A stretch of DNA of 64,000 nucleotides from Pontivivens ytuae (GTDB lineage: Bacteria > Pseudomonadota > Alphaproteobacteria > Rhodobacterales > Rhodobacteraceae): contig NZ_CP064942.1 of assembly GCF_015679265.1 (NCBI RefSeq), positions 434,001 through 498,000 on the forward strand, in the 5' to 3' direction. Below are positions 33,827-41,971 of the stretch, piece after piece. Position numbers and translations under genes: made by a program. The stretch's first letter is position 1. Each line of letters starts with the position of its first letter. The notes under the pieces were generated by a model that saw only the letters and a list, made by a program, of their open reading frames with translations, was not told where the DNA came from and searched no databases.

Positions 33827-34507
33827 CTACCGCAGGTAGTCCATGACGAGCACGCGGGTGCGCGCGGGAATATCGTTTCGGGTCAGGACCTTTCGGGGTC
33901 CGAAGGCGAAATCCACGTCCTCGTCCTTGAAGTGGCCGAGGAAGCTGCCGATCCAGTGCGTGTTGCGCGGGCGGTAGGTGAGCGTGCGGAAGTGCATCGG
34001 GATGACGAGCTTGGGCTGCACCCGATGGATCATCTGCATCAGGTCCGGCAGCTCGATGGTGAGGTATCCGCCGGCCAGCGCGAAGAGGACGTCGGTGTCC
34101 TCGAAGAACGCGATCTGCGCGTCCGTGAGCGGGTTGCCGACGTCGCCCATATGGGCACAGCGGACGCCGTCGAGGGTGAAGCGGTACATGCCGTTCTGGC
34201 CGGGCACCTCGTGCTCGGGATGGTGGTCCCACTCGGCGGCTTCGATCGCCGTGACCTCCAGCCCTGCCGCGGTGGCGGTGCCGCCGTTCTGAGCGATTTC
34301 CAGCGCGTTGAGCACGGCCGGATCGCCCGGGATCAGGTCGGCGCGGCAATGGGCGTCGTCATCGTCCGAGGAGATGAGGACGAGGTCGGCGCTGTCGGTG
34401 ATCGGCGCGTAGCCAACGCCCTCGGGCGTATAAGGGTCGGTGATGACGGACGGCCCCGTGTCGGGGCGCAGGCCGAAGGCGGCGTGACCGTACCAGGTGA
34501 CCTCCAC
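33827..34507 (-). CDS. MBL-fold metal-dependent hydrolase (UlaG-like)
   Basis: 226 residues from GTG 34507; the conserved start is (M)EVTWYGHAAFGLRPD. This is a UlaG-type metallo-beta-lactamase fold: VITDPYTPEG then LISSDDDDAHCRAD in place of the usual HxHxDH, so the metal site is altered with Asp-rich ligands. GDVGN and PMHFRT follow. Its role could be lactone or phosphodiester hydrolysis. It lies 11 bp after the PhyH dioxygenase stop and 91 bp before the binding protein, in one operon. Confidence 0.75.
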   Translation of the reverse strand: MEVTWYGHAAFGLRPDTGPSVITDPYTPEGVGYAPITDSADLVLISSDDDDAHCRADLIPGDPAVLNALEIAQNGGTATAAGLEVTAIEAAEWDHHPEHEVPGQNGMYRFTLDGVRCAHMGDVGNPLTDAQIAFFEDTDVLFALAGGYLTIELPDLMQMIHRVQPKLVIPMHFRTLTYRPRNTHWIGSFLGHFKDEDVDFAFGPRKVLTRNDIPARTRVLVMDYLR

Positions 34508-34518
34508 GCCCGCGCGCC

Positions 34519-35349
34519 TCAGTTGTTGCCGACGACATGCGGGCTCGACGTCGCCCGGATGTCGTCGTTGGCGGGCCGCGGGTAGTGCTGCCAGAGCCCG
34601 GTGGAATCGAGGCCGCGGCAGATGATCGGTTCCACCCCGCGGGCCCATTTCGGATCGGTCACACGGACGCTCGGCGGGCAGTAGCGCAGCGTCAGCCCGC
34701 AGCGCCGGCGGTCCGAAGCATTGCCTTCGGAGCCATGGACCAGCATGTCGGCGTGCAGGGAGATCTGGCCGGCGCGCAGGGCGTTGGTCACGGGCGCGCC
34801 GAGCGCGTCGGCGCCCGCCGTCTCCTTGTGGAAGACCGCGTCGCCGCCGGTCTGGCCGGTAGAGAGCGCGCCCTTGTCATGGGTGCGCGGGATGAAGCGC
34901 ATGGCCGCGTTTGCCGCATCCGCGTCGTCGATGGCGAGCCACACGGTGACGGTGCGCGCGGGGCTGAGCGACCAGAAGCTCGCATCCTGGTGCCAGGGCA
35001 CGCGGCGCGGATCGCCCGCGGGCTTCGACAGGATGGCGGTGGCCCAGCAGATGATGTCGGGACCCACGATGTCCTGCACGTGATCGAGGATGCGCGGGTC
35101 CGTCGCGATGTCCCACAGCCCCGACAGCCGCGCCTGATAGCAGTTGATTCCATAGGCGCCGTCGGGGCCCATGTCGGCCATCAGCCGGTCCACATAGGCG
35201 CGGATGCGGGCGATCTCCTCGGGCGGGAAGATGGTGAAGGGCGCGACCCAGCCCTCGCGGTTGTAATGCGCGATCTCGGCTTCGGTCAGGCGGCGGCGCG
35301 GGCGGTCGGGCACGGGCGCGAAGCGCAGGTCCTGGCGTGTGGTCTGCAT
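34519..35349 (-). CDS. phytanoyl-CoA dioxygenase family (PhyH) Fe(II)/2-oxoglutarate oxygenase
   Basis: 276 residues. The iron site is H120 and D122 in WHQDASFW with H205 in LVHGSEGN; R222 in LTLRY should hold 2-oxoglutarate. It would hydroxylate an unactivated carbon of a small substrate. The family contains phosphonate hydroxylases such as PhnY as well as ectoine hydroxylase, so the nearby PhnM-like gene is worth noting. It is the first gene of the leftward operon and divergent from an AraC regulator. Confidence 0.9.
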   Translation of the reverse strand: MQTTRQDLRFAPVPDRPRRRLTEAEIAHYNREGWVAPFTIFPPEEIARIRAYVDRLMADMGPDGAYGINCYQARLSGLWDIATDPRILDHVQDIVGPDIICWATAILSKPAGDPRRVPWHQDASFWSLSPARTVTVWLAIDDADAANAAMRFIPRTHDKGALSTGQTGGDAVFHKETAGADALGAPVTNALRAGQISLHADMLVHGSEGNASDRRRCGLTLRYCPPSVRVTDPKWARGVEPIICRGLDSTGLWQHYPRPANDDIRATSSPHVVGNN

Positions 35350-35409
35350 CGGATTTCATCCTTCTTTGCCACCAGCCTGACCTGCCCCGCGCGGGCCGTG
35401 GAGACCCCA

Positions 35410-35448
35410 ACTTGACAAAACGATGTGCCTGATTGACTTTGTTCAAGT
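35410..35448. promoter_or_regulatory. inverted repeat in the phyH-araC divergent region
   Basis: ACTTGACAAA (35410-35419) and TTTGTTCAAGT (35438-35448) are near-inverted copies, with the perfect arms ACTTGA and TCAAGT 27 bp apart. They lie between the two starts and suit an AraC-type activator. Confidence 0.5.
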
Positions 35449-35484
35449 TTAATGCTGCGCCGCAACAGGGGCTTGACTGGTCGC

Positions 35485-36357
35485 ATGCGTGAAGCCGTGT
35501 TCAGAATTGACACCTACCTGCGGGGGGATGAGGCCTATCATTTCGCGCGCAAGGAGCTGTCCTCCCAGCGCCCCGCCCTGCGCCACCGCCACGACTACTA
35601 CGAGCTGTTCCTGATCGAGCGGGGGGCCGCGAACCACTGGATCAACGGGACCGAGGAGCGGCTGGTCGCGGGCGACATGGTGTTCATCCGGCCCGACGAC
35701 TGCCACGCGCTGCAGGCCGAGGACGGGATCGGCTGCCGGATCCTCAACGTGATGTTCCTGCCCGGCACCGCCGATCACCTCGCCGCGCGCTATGGCAGCG
35801 AACTGGCCGAGCGGTTCTTCTGGTTCGCGGGCGAGCTGCCGATGGTGCTTCACCTGACCGGTGCGCAGATGGAGCGGGCCATCAACACGGCCCAGCAGCT
35901 CGGCGGATCGCGGCGGACACTGGCGCGGATCGAGCACTTCCTGCTCGCGATCATGACCCATGTGCTCGACGAAGTGGCGACGATCGAGCGGAGCGCGCCG
36001 CGCTGGCTGATCGCGGCCTGCCAGGCGGCCCAGCAGCCGGAGGTGTTCCGGGAGGGGGCCGCCGGGTTCGTGGCCGCCGCCGGGCGTGGGCATGAGCATG
36101 TGTGCCGGCAGGCGCGGCGGCATCTGGGCGTCTCGCCCACCGTCTTCGTCAACCGGATCCGCATCCAGCACGCAGCCATGCTGCTGTCGGCCACCGGCCG
36201 GCCGCTGGCGGATGTGGCGGGCGACTGCGGGATCGAGAACCTGAGCTACTTCCACAAGCTCTTTCGCGAGCATTACGGCACCACCCCCGGAGCCTATCGC
36301 GAGCGGCGCCAGCGCGACCCGATCCAGAGCGGGACTGTCACCGAAACGTCGGTTTAG
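35485..36357 (+). CDS. AraC-family transcriptional regulator
   Basis: 290 residues from ATG 35485; ATG 35452 and TTG 35473 are alternatives. The N-terminal cupin sensor has HRHDYYELFLIERG and GDMVFIRPDDCHAL. The C-terminal double HTH includes GHEHVCRQARRHLGVSPTVF and LADVAGDCGIENLSYFHKLF followed by GTTPGAYRE. It is probably a ligand-responsive activator of the divergent PhyH-MBL-ABC-GH38 operon, and possibly of the PhnM-like gene 41 bp downstream. Confidence 0.9.
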   Translation: MREAVFRIDTYLRGDEAYHFARKELSSQRPALRHRHDYYELFLIERGAANHWINGTEERLVAGDMVFIRPDDCHALQAEDGIGCRILNVMFLPGTADHLAARYGSELAERFFWFAGELPMVLHLTGAQMERAINTAQQLGGSRRTLARIEHFLLAIMTHVLDEVATIERSAPRWLIAACQAAQQPEVFREGAAGFVAAAGRGHEHVCRQARRHLGVSPTVFVNRIRIQHAAMLLSATGRPLADVAGDCGIENLSYFHKLFREHYGTTPGAYRERRQRDPIQSGTVTETSV

Positions 36358-36398
36358 CTTGCTAACCGGCTGAACGAGCAGACGTTGGGGGGCTGAAG

Positions 36399-37601
36399 AT
36401 GTTTCGGGTGATCGGGGCGACGGTGATCCTGCCGAACGGCGTGGCGCGCTGCGAGGTGAGCGTCGAGGACGGGCGGATCGCGGCGCTCGACGCCCCGGCA
36501 ACGCCGGGCGAGGTGAAGGTGGACGGGCGCGGCAAGGTGCTGGCACCCGCGCTCATAGACATCCACGGCGACGCGTTCGAGCGGCAGATGATGCCGCGGC
36601 CCGGCGTGATGTTCCCCCTCGATCCGGCCGTGCTGGAGACCGACCGCCAGCTTGGGGCGAACGGGATCGCGACGGCGTTCCATGCGGTGACGCTGGGCTG
36701 GGAGCCGGGCCTGCGCTCCGTCGAGCAGGGGCGCGCGTTCTGCGCGGCGCTGGAGCGGCTCGGGCCGAGGCTGACGGTGGAGAACGCGATCCAGCTGCGG
36801 TGGGAGACCTTCGCCTTCGAGGCGGTGGACCTGATCGAGGAGGTGCTGGCCGGCCCCCTGCCTGCCGCCATCGCCTTCAACGATCACACGTCGATGTCGA
36901 TGCTCGACCCGTCGATCCGCATCCAGGACCGGCCGTTCGAACAGGCGGCGGACTACCCGGCGGTGAGCTTCGACGCGCCGCATCTGCCGCGCAAGATGGC
37001 GGGCTCGGCCAAGCGGGCGGGGCTCGACATCGAGCCCTATCTCGAGCGGATGGGCGACATCTGGACCCGGCGGGCGGAGGTGCCCGCGGTGATCGAGCGG
37101 GTGGCGGCGGCCGGCCGCGAGGCCGGGGTCGGCATGCTGAGCCACGACGATACGCAGGACGAGACGCGGACCTTCTATCGCGGGCTCGGCGCGCGGATCA
37201 GCGAGTTTCCCATGCGGATCCCGGTCGCCGAGGCGGCGAAGGCGGCGGGCGACGCCATCGCCTTCGGCGCGCCCAACGTCGTGCGCGGCGGCAGCCATAT
37301 CGGCTCGCCCTCCGCGGCGGAGATGGTGGAGGCGGGGCTCTGCGATATGCTCGCCTCGGACTACTACTACCCCGCGATGCTGGCCGCGGTGGCGCGCTTG
37401 CATGAGGAGAAGCGCGCACCGCTCGACAAGCTGTGGCGGCTGGTCTCGGCAGGACCGGCGGAGGCGATGCACCTGCCCGAACGGGGCGAGATCGCGGTGG
37501 GCCAGCGCGCCGACCTCGTGCTGCTCGACTGGCCCGAAGGCGAGACGCCGGCGGTGCGGCGGACCTGGGTGAAGGGGCGGCTCGCCTACTCCGCGGGCTG
37601 A
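36399..37601 (+). CDS. phnM: PhnM-like amidohydrolase
   Basis: 400 residues. Resembles alpha-D-ribose 1-methylphosphonate 5-triphosphate diphosphatase (PhnM) of the C-P lyase route. The amidohydrolase metal site appears as LIDIHGDAFERQ, with the HxD-type ligands, then FNDHTSMSM and MLSHDDTQDE. The C-terminal reads LVLLDWPEGE after DYYYPAM. No other phn gene (phnGHIJKL) is present in the window, so it is an orphan and the real substrate may differ. It follows araC by 41 bp on the same strand. Confidence 0.85.
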   Translation: MFRVIGATVILPNGVARCEVSVEDGRIAALDAPATPGEVKVDGRGKVLAPALIDIHGDAFERQMMPRPGVMFPLDPAVLETDRQLGANGIATAFHAVTLGWEPGLRSVEQGRAFCAALERLGPRLTVENAIQLRWETFAFEAVDLIEEVLAGPLPAAIAFNDHTSMSMLDPSIRIQDRPFEQAADYPAVSFDAPHLPRKMAGSAKRAGLDIEPYLERMGDIWTRRAEVPAVIERVAAAGREAGVGMLSHDDTQDETRTFYRGLGARISEFPMRIPVAEAAKAAGDAIAFGAPNVVRGGSHIGSPSAAEMVEAGLCDMLASDYYYPAMLAAVARLHEEKRAPLDKLWRLVSAGPAEAMHLPERGEIAVGQRADLVLLDWPEGETPAVRRTWVKGRLAYSAG

Positions 37602-37602
37602 C

Positions 37603-39138
37603 CTACCGGAACCAGCGCGCCCAGCCGTCCTCGTAGTAGCGGACGAGGGCGTGGGAGAGGATGGTGTTGGTCTCGACCTCCAGCGGTGCCGTGTCGTGGC
37701 CGAAGGTGGTGAGGCCCGGCCACAGATCCGCATGATAGAACTGCAGGCCCTCGGGCAGCGGATCGGGGTCGCGCAACGGGCCGGGGCGCGCGAGCACGAA
37801 ACCCCAGGTGCCGAAGCTCGGCACGTAGGCGTGGTAGGCGGTCGTGGAGAGCGTGCCGCCCGGGCGCTGCGGATCACGGGTCTCGTCCAGCGTGCGGTCG
37901 ATGGACCAGAACGCCTCCCGCGCGAAGACGGGAGAGCCCGCTTGGGTGACGAGCGCGCCGCGTGGTGACAGGCGCTCGACGAGGCGGGCGTAGAACTCGC
38001 GGGAATAGAGCTTCGAGACCGAGAAATCGCGCGGATCCGGCAGGTCGAGGACGATGGCGTCGAATACCCGCCGGTCCTCGTCCGCGAACTGCCAGGCATC
38101 GTCGGCGATGATCTCGACGCGCGGGTCGTTCAGCGCGCGGTCGTTGAGGGCGGCGAGGTGGGGCACGTTGCGGAAGAGCTCGGTCACGCGGGGGTCGAGG
38201 TCAACCAGAACGACCTCCTCCACATCCGGCCAGCGCAGCACCTCGCGCGCGGCCATGCCGTCACCGCCGCCGAGGATCAGGATGGAGGTGCGGCGCGGCA
38301 GGCGGCTCATCATGGGGTGGACCAGCGTCTCGTGGTAGCGGTGCTCATCGAGGCTGTCGAACTGGATCGAGCCGTTGAGAAACAGCCGCGTCCGGTCGCC
38401 GAAGCGGGTGACGACGATGCGCTGATAGGGCGTCTCCTCGCTGAGGATCACGTCATCCTCGAACATCGCCGTATCGGCGAGGGAGACGAGGCGGTCGGTC
38501 CAGATCAGCGCCGCGGAACAGGCAACGAGCCCGCCGAGCCAGAAGCCGCGGATCAGCCAGCCGATGCGCTCGCGAAAGAGCCACAGCGAGATGCCCGCGA
38601 CGACGAGATTGAGCACGCCGAAGACGAGGCTCGCCGCCATCAGCCCCAGTTGCGGGACGATCACCAGCGGGAAGAGCACGGCGGCGACCAGCGCCCCGGC
38701 ATAATCCGCCGTCAGCACGCTGGAGAGCGTGTGCTGCATCGCCTGACGCGTGTGCAGGATGCGGGTGATGAGCGGGATCTCCAGCCCCGAGAGCGCGCCG
38801 ATGGCGACCACCAGCGAGAAGAGCAGCAGCCCCAGCCCGTCGAGCCAGCCATAGGCGAGGAACAGGATCGGTGCGGAGAAGCCGCCCACGATGCCGAGCA
38901 GGACCTGGGAGAGGACGAAGCCCCGCTCCGCCTCCGTCACGTAGCGCGAGGCCCAGGCGCCCAGCCCCATGGAGGTCATGAAGACGCCGATGACGAGGGA
39001 GAACTGCGTGACGCTGTCGCCGAGCAGGTAGCTCGACACCGCACCCGCGATGAGCTCGTAGACCAGCCCGGCCACGGCCACCGCGAAGGTGGCCGCCAGC
39101 AGCCAGAGCCCCTGCGCCTCGGCCGCCGGGCGGGTCAT
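37603..39138 (-). CDS. membrane-fused polyamine aminopropyltransferase (spermidine synthase-like)
   Basis: 511 residues. The N-terminal ~220 residues have about seven hydrophobic segments. The C-terminal ~290 residues are a spermidine synthase-like methyltransferase fold: YQRIVVTRFGD, a Tyr/His HRYHETLVHP, LILGGGDGMAAREVLRW for the nucleotide, VVLVDLDPRV and VLDLPDP as the acidic catalytic site. It would transfer an aminopropyl group near the membrane. It is the last gene of a five-gene overlapping operon and overlaps DUF350 by ATGA. Confidence 0.88.
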   Translation of the reverse strand: MTRPAAEAQGLWLLAATFAVAVAGLVYELIAGAVSSYLLGDSVTQFSLVIGVFMTSMGLGAWASRYVTEAERGFVLSQVLLGIVGGFSAPILFLAYGWLDGLGLLLFSLVVAIGALSGLEIPLITRILHTRQAMQHTLSSVLTADYAGALVAAVLFPLVIVPQLGLMAASLVFGVLNLVVAGISLWLFRERIGWLIRGFWLGGLVACSAALIWTDRLVSLADTAMFEDDVILSEETPYQRIVVTRFGDRTRLFLNGSIQFDSLDEHRYHETLVHPMMSRLPRRTSILILGGGDGMAAREVLRWPDVEEVVLVDLDPRVTELFRNVPHLAALNDRALNDPRVEIIADDAWQFADEDRRVFDAIVLDLPDPRDFSVSKLYSREFYARLVERLSPRGALVTQAGSPVFAREAFWSIDRTLDETRDPQRPGGTLSTTAYHAYVPSFGTWGFVLARPGPLRDPDPLPEGLQFYHADLWPGLTTFGHDTAPLEVETNTILSHALVRYYEDGWARWFR

Positions 39139-39362
39139 CCGCTGACGATCACCGCCGCGATCAGGATCGATATGGCGAGGAACAGGCTGCCCATCAGCAC
39201 CGCGATGGCCATGTTCTGCTCCTCCTCCACCTCGCGGCGCAGGGAGAAGGGGGTAAGCCACTCGATGACGATCCAGCTTACGATGAGCAGGCCGACGCCG
39301 AGGGCGGTGTAGAAGATCGTCGCCACGATCTCGGCGAAGATGATGGTCTCGAATGGGTTCAT
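39135..39362 (-). CDS. DUF350 membrane protein
   Basis: 75 residues with two hydrophobic segments: ATIFYTALGVGLLIVSWIVI and AVLMGSLFLAISILIAAVIV, joined by a charged FSLRREVEEEQN loop. This is the size and shape of a half-unit DUF350 (YjfL-like) protein. ATG 39362 has GGAGAG upstream. Its function is unknown; it is repeatedly found with aminopropyltransferases and DUF4178 proteins. Confidence 0.8.
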   Translation of the reverse strand: MNPFETIIFAEIVATIFYTALGVGLLIVSWIVIEWLTPFSLRREVEEEQNMAIAVLMGSLFLAISILIAAVIVSG

Positions 39363-39372
39363 GTCGCTCTCC

Positions 39373-39531
39373 TCATTTGACCCCTCCGACAAAGCCGTAG
39401 CCGCCGCCCGGGGAGCCGACGCGGGCGGATTGTACCGATGTGCTCTGCCCGCCATAGCCGCTCATGCTGAGCATCGCGGCCGCACCGATCAGGCCGAGGA
39501 CGAGCAGGACGAGGATCGCGCGCGCCAGCAT
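39373..39531 (-). CDS. 52-residue membrane or exported microprotein
   Basis: The ATG at 39531 overlaps the stop of the long DUF4178 gene (TGATG), and the frame ends at TGA 39373, 10 bp before DUF350. The peptide starts MLARAILVLLVLGLIGAAAM, a membrane or signal segment, and ends in a Gly/Ser-rich tail (GSPGGGYGFVGG). Its position and tight coupling argue that it is real. No family is recognised. Confidence 0.7.
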   Translation of the reverse strand: MLARAILVLLVLGLIGAAAMLSMSGYGGQSTSVQSARVGSPGGGYGFVGGVK

Positions 39532-40808
39532 CAGTCGTCGCTCCAGTCGCTGCCGGACCAGCGGCGGGTGTTGTGGATGGTCCGCTGCACAAGCATCCCG
39601 CCGCCGACGGCGAGGAAGGCGAACGCGAGATACCAGAGCCAGCGGGTGGCGGGCTTGCCTTGCGTCACCTCGACGGCCATGCGCTGTGCGAGCTGGCCGC
39701 CCTGCCAGTCCACCGCGGCCTCGGACTGCGCCATCTCCAGCGTGTAGTTGCCCGGCGGCAGGAGGAGGTGCGCGCGCGCCCAGCGGGAGCCCTCCGTCCA
39801 GCGGCCATCGGAGTCGCGGCCGAAATAGTAGCCCATGCCATCATCGAAGGCAGCGACGGGCTCGTCCTCTGCATCGTAGAGCTCGACCTCGTACCAGGCC
39901 CAGCTGTTGGAGACGTCGGACCAGATGGAGATCTCGGTGAGGCCCTGCGGGGCCGTGACCTCGAAGGGCAGCGTGAGCGGGTTGCGGACGCTGACCTCGC
40001 CCGACTGGGCGATCCGCGTGCCGGCGGCGCCGAGCGCGAAGCTCAGAACGACGGCGGCCGCGGCCCCGGCGAGCGTCAGGTTGCGGGCAAAGAGCGCGAG
40101 GGAGGAGCGGCGGAACGCCTGCAGCGGGTGCACGCCCGAGGGACGCCGCCAGTCCTTCGCCGCGATGCGGAAGCTCGCGAAGGTCGCCGCGCGGTCGAGG
40201 TGGCGGGAGAGCTCGTATTCCCGCTCCTTCCCGGTCTCGCGCATCGTCAGCATCTGGTCGTCGCCCATCAGCGAGACATAGAAAGAGTCCTCGTCGAGCT
40301 TGGGCGTGTAGTTGAACTCACCCTCGATGAACGTCGCCTCGGGCCGGCCGGAGCCGTAATAGCGATAGCGCGTGCGGCCCAGATGGGCGGCGGGGCGGCT
40401 CTCCGCATTCTCGATCGTGCGGGCGGAGATGAAGGCGGGGGCCGGCAGATCGCGGATCTTGCGGGTGAAGACGAGGTGGCCGTCCTCCCACGTGATCCAG
40501 GCATAGCCGTGGGTCCAGGAGAAGACCTGGTGGTCGACCCAGGTCCAGGTCCGCCCGCCATAGCGTTCCCGCCAGGCGATCGTGCCGATCACGGTGAAGG
40601 GCACGCCATAGACCTCGCCTGTCATGCCGATGGCGAGCGGGCTTTCGGGCCGGGGCATGTCGCGGAACTGCGCAATGACCTTGTAGCCGTCCTGCGCGTC
40701 GAGTTCCGCCCCGCAATAGGAGCAGACATGGGCGCGGACGCGACCGCCGCCGAGCACGCTGAGCCCGGCGCCGCAATTGGTGCAGTTGAAGCTCTCGGGC
40801 CGCGTCAT
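39531..40808 (-). CDS. DUF4178 zinc-ribbon membrane protein
   Basis: 425 residues from ATG 40808. It opens with a zinc ribbon: CTNC at ~9-12 and CSYC ~20 residues later. DUF4178 follows (VYGVPFTVIGTIAWRERYGG, WITWEDGHLVF). Two hydrophobic segments lie at about 255-275 and near the C-terminus (WLWYLAFAFLAVGGGMLV), with a probable extracytoplasmic domain between them. It overlaps the shorter DUF4178 gene (ATGA) and the microprotein. Function unknown. Confidence 0.8.
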   Translation of the reverse strand: MTRPESFNCTNCGAGLSVLGGGRVRAHVCSYCGAELDAQDGYKVIAQFRDMPRPESPLAIGMTGEVYGVPFTVIGTIAWRERYGGRTWTWVDHQVFSWTHGYAWITWEDGHLVFTRKIRDLPAPAFISARTIENAESRPAAHLGRTRYRYYGSGRPEATFIEGEFNYTPKLDEDSFYVSLMGDDQMLTMRETGKEREYELSRHLDRAATFASFRIAAKDWRRPSGVHPLQAFRRSSLALFARNLTLAGAAAAVVLSFALGAAGTRIAQSGEVSVRNPLTLPFEVTAPQGLTEISIWSDVSNSWAWYEVELYDAEDEPVAAFDDGMGYYFGRDSDGRWTEGSRWARAHLLLPPGNYTLEMAQSEAAVDWQGGQLAQRMAVEVTQGKPATRWLWYLAFAFLAVGGGMLVQRTIHNTRRWSGSDWSDD

Positions 40809-41413
40809 AGGGTCTGCACGTCCCACGGATCGACCCAGCGGCCGCGGGTCCAGGCCTCGCCGCCCTCCCAGGTCTCGACGGTGGCAAGCGCGCGCTCGGG
40901 GCCGGAGAGGTCGAAATAGAGGTGCTTTTCGCCGACGCTCAGCACCTCTGGCAGTTCGCCGCGCACGGCGATGCATTCGGCGGTTTCGGCCTCGGTGACG
41001 CGGTAATCGGTGCCGTCGATGGCGACCGGCGTGCCGAGGCGCGGGCGGAAGCCGCGGGGCCAGAGGGCGCGGGGCAAGGGCTGCTCGATGGCGTAGTCGC
41101 CCTCATCGACGCTGAGCCACCAGCCGTCATCGTTCTGGTCGATGCACCAGTATTCGTCCCACCAGCCGCGGCCGTAGTCGTAGCGGGCATGGCCGAGGGG
41201 TGTGAGCCGCAGGCCCTCGACGGCCACGTCGCGAACGAGGGTGACGAGGGATGGCATGTCGTGCATCACCCCGCCGGAGCCCGCGAGGCGGAACCCGTCA
41301 TCCATCAGCACGCTGGTGGAATGGCAATGGGCGCAGTCGATCATCTTGGACTGCGCAAGGCGCGGGGCCAGCGGCGCACCGCAATTCGCACAGTTGAAGC
41401 TGTCGAGCGCCAT
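40805..41413 (-). CDS. DUF4178 zinc-ribbon protein
   Basis: 202 residues; first gene of the cluster. The N-terminal ribbon has CANC and CAHC. A DUF4178-type beta domain follows (DYGRGWWDEYWCIDQND, WWLSVDEGDYAIEQP). It lacks membrane segments, so it is probably cytoplasmic. It overlaps the longer DUF4178 protein by ATGA. The two may interact. Function unknown. Confidence 0.8.
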   Translation of the reverse strand: MALDSFNCANCGAPLAPRLAQSKMIDCAHCHSTSVLMDDGFRLAGSGGVMHDMPSLVTLVRDVAVEGLRLTPLGHARYDYGRGWWDEYWCIDQNDDGWWLSVDEGDYAIEQPLPRALWPRGFRPRLGTPVAIDGTDYRVTEAETAECIAVRGELPEVLSVGEKHLYFDLSGPERALATVETWEGGEAWTRGRWVDPWDVQTL

Positions 41414-41557
41414 TCCGTCCGCCGTTTCCTGACCCCTGGGGCCTGCCGGACGCGATCAAGCCGGAAACGGTTCCGGGAGACAACCGGGAATCGGGCGGGT
41501 GGAGCGTGCCGTGGGGCGACGTTATCCTGCGGGCCACACCAGGGGGTGGAGGCGGGC

Positions 41558-41941
41558 ATGGAAGAGCTGTCGGATGACGAGGTGATCGCGGCCGCGACCA
41601 CGGGGGACGCCTTTCGCAAACCCTTGCTCATCGACGAGTTGGCGCGGCGGGCGCTGGCGGATCCGGCGTTGCTGGGCCAGGCGGTGGAGGCAATCTCGGC
41701 AGAGCGGGCGCTGCTATCGCGGCAAGGTTATGCGCCGGGATGGATGGCGGCGGGGCGGATCCTCGACAGCGGCGATGCGGGGGCGATCGCGGTGCTGCTG
41801 CGGGCGATGGACGCGTGGTCGGCGCGGGATCAGGCGGATCTCGTGGCGCTGTGGTCCGGTCCGGCGGGCCTTGCGGAGGGGACGCGGGCACTGTTGGAGC
41901 GTCACGGCTGGGCACCGAAATACGATCCGGAGCGGCGGTAG
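41558..41941 (+). CDS. hypothetical protein, helical
   Basis: 127 residues from ATG 41558, with GGAGG upstream. It has no signal or membrane segment. The sequence is rich in Ala, Leu and Asp and looks all-helical (LIDELARRALADPALLGQAVEAI, then DQADLVALWSGPAGLAEGTRALL). No family recognised. It is divergent from the DUF4178 cluster. Confidence 0.6.
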   Translation: MEELSDDEVIAAATTGDAFRKPLLIDELARRALADPALLGQAVEAISAERALLSRQGYAPGWMAAGRILDSGDAGAIAVLLRAMDAWSARDQADLVALWSGPAGLAEGTRALLERHGWAPKYDPERR

Positions 41942-41963
41942 GGCGGCGCTTCGCACGCCGCCC
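41941..41963. terminator. bidirectional hairpin terminator
   Basis: GGGCGGCG (41941-41948) pairs perfectly with CGCCGCCC (41956-41963), loop of seven. It lies between the convergent hypothetical gene and the MBL gene and includes the last base of the hypothetical's stop. Confidence 0.75.
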
Positions 41964-41971
41964 CGAAGCGT

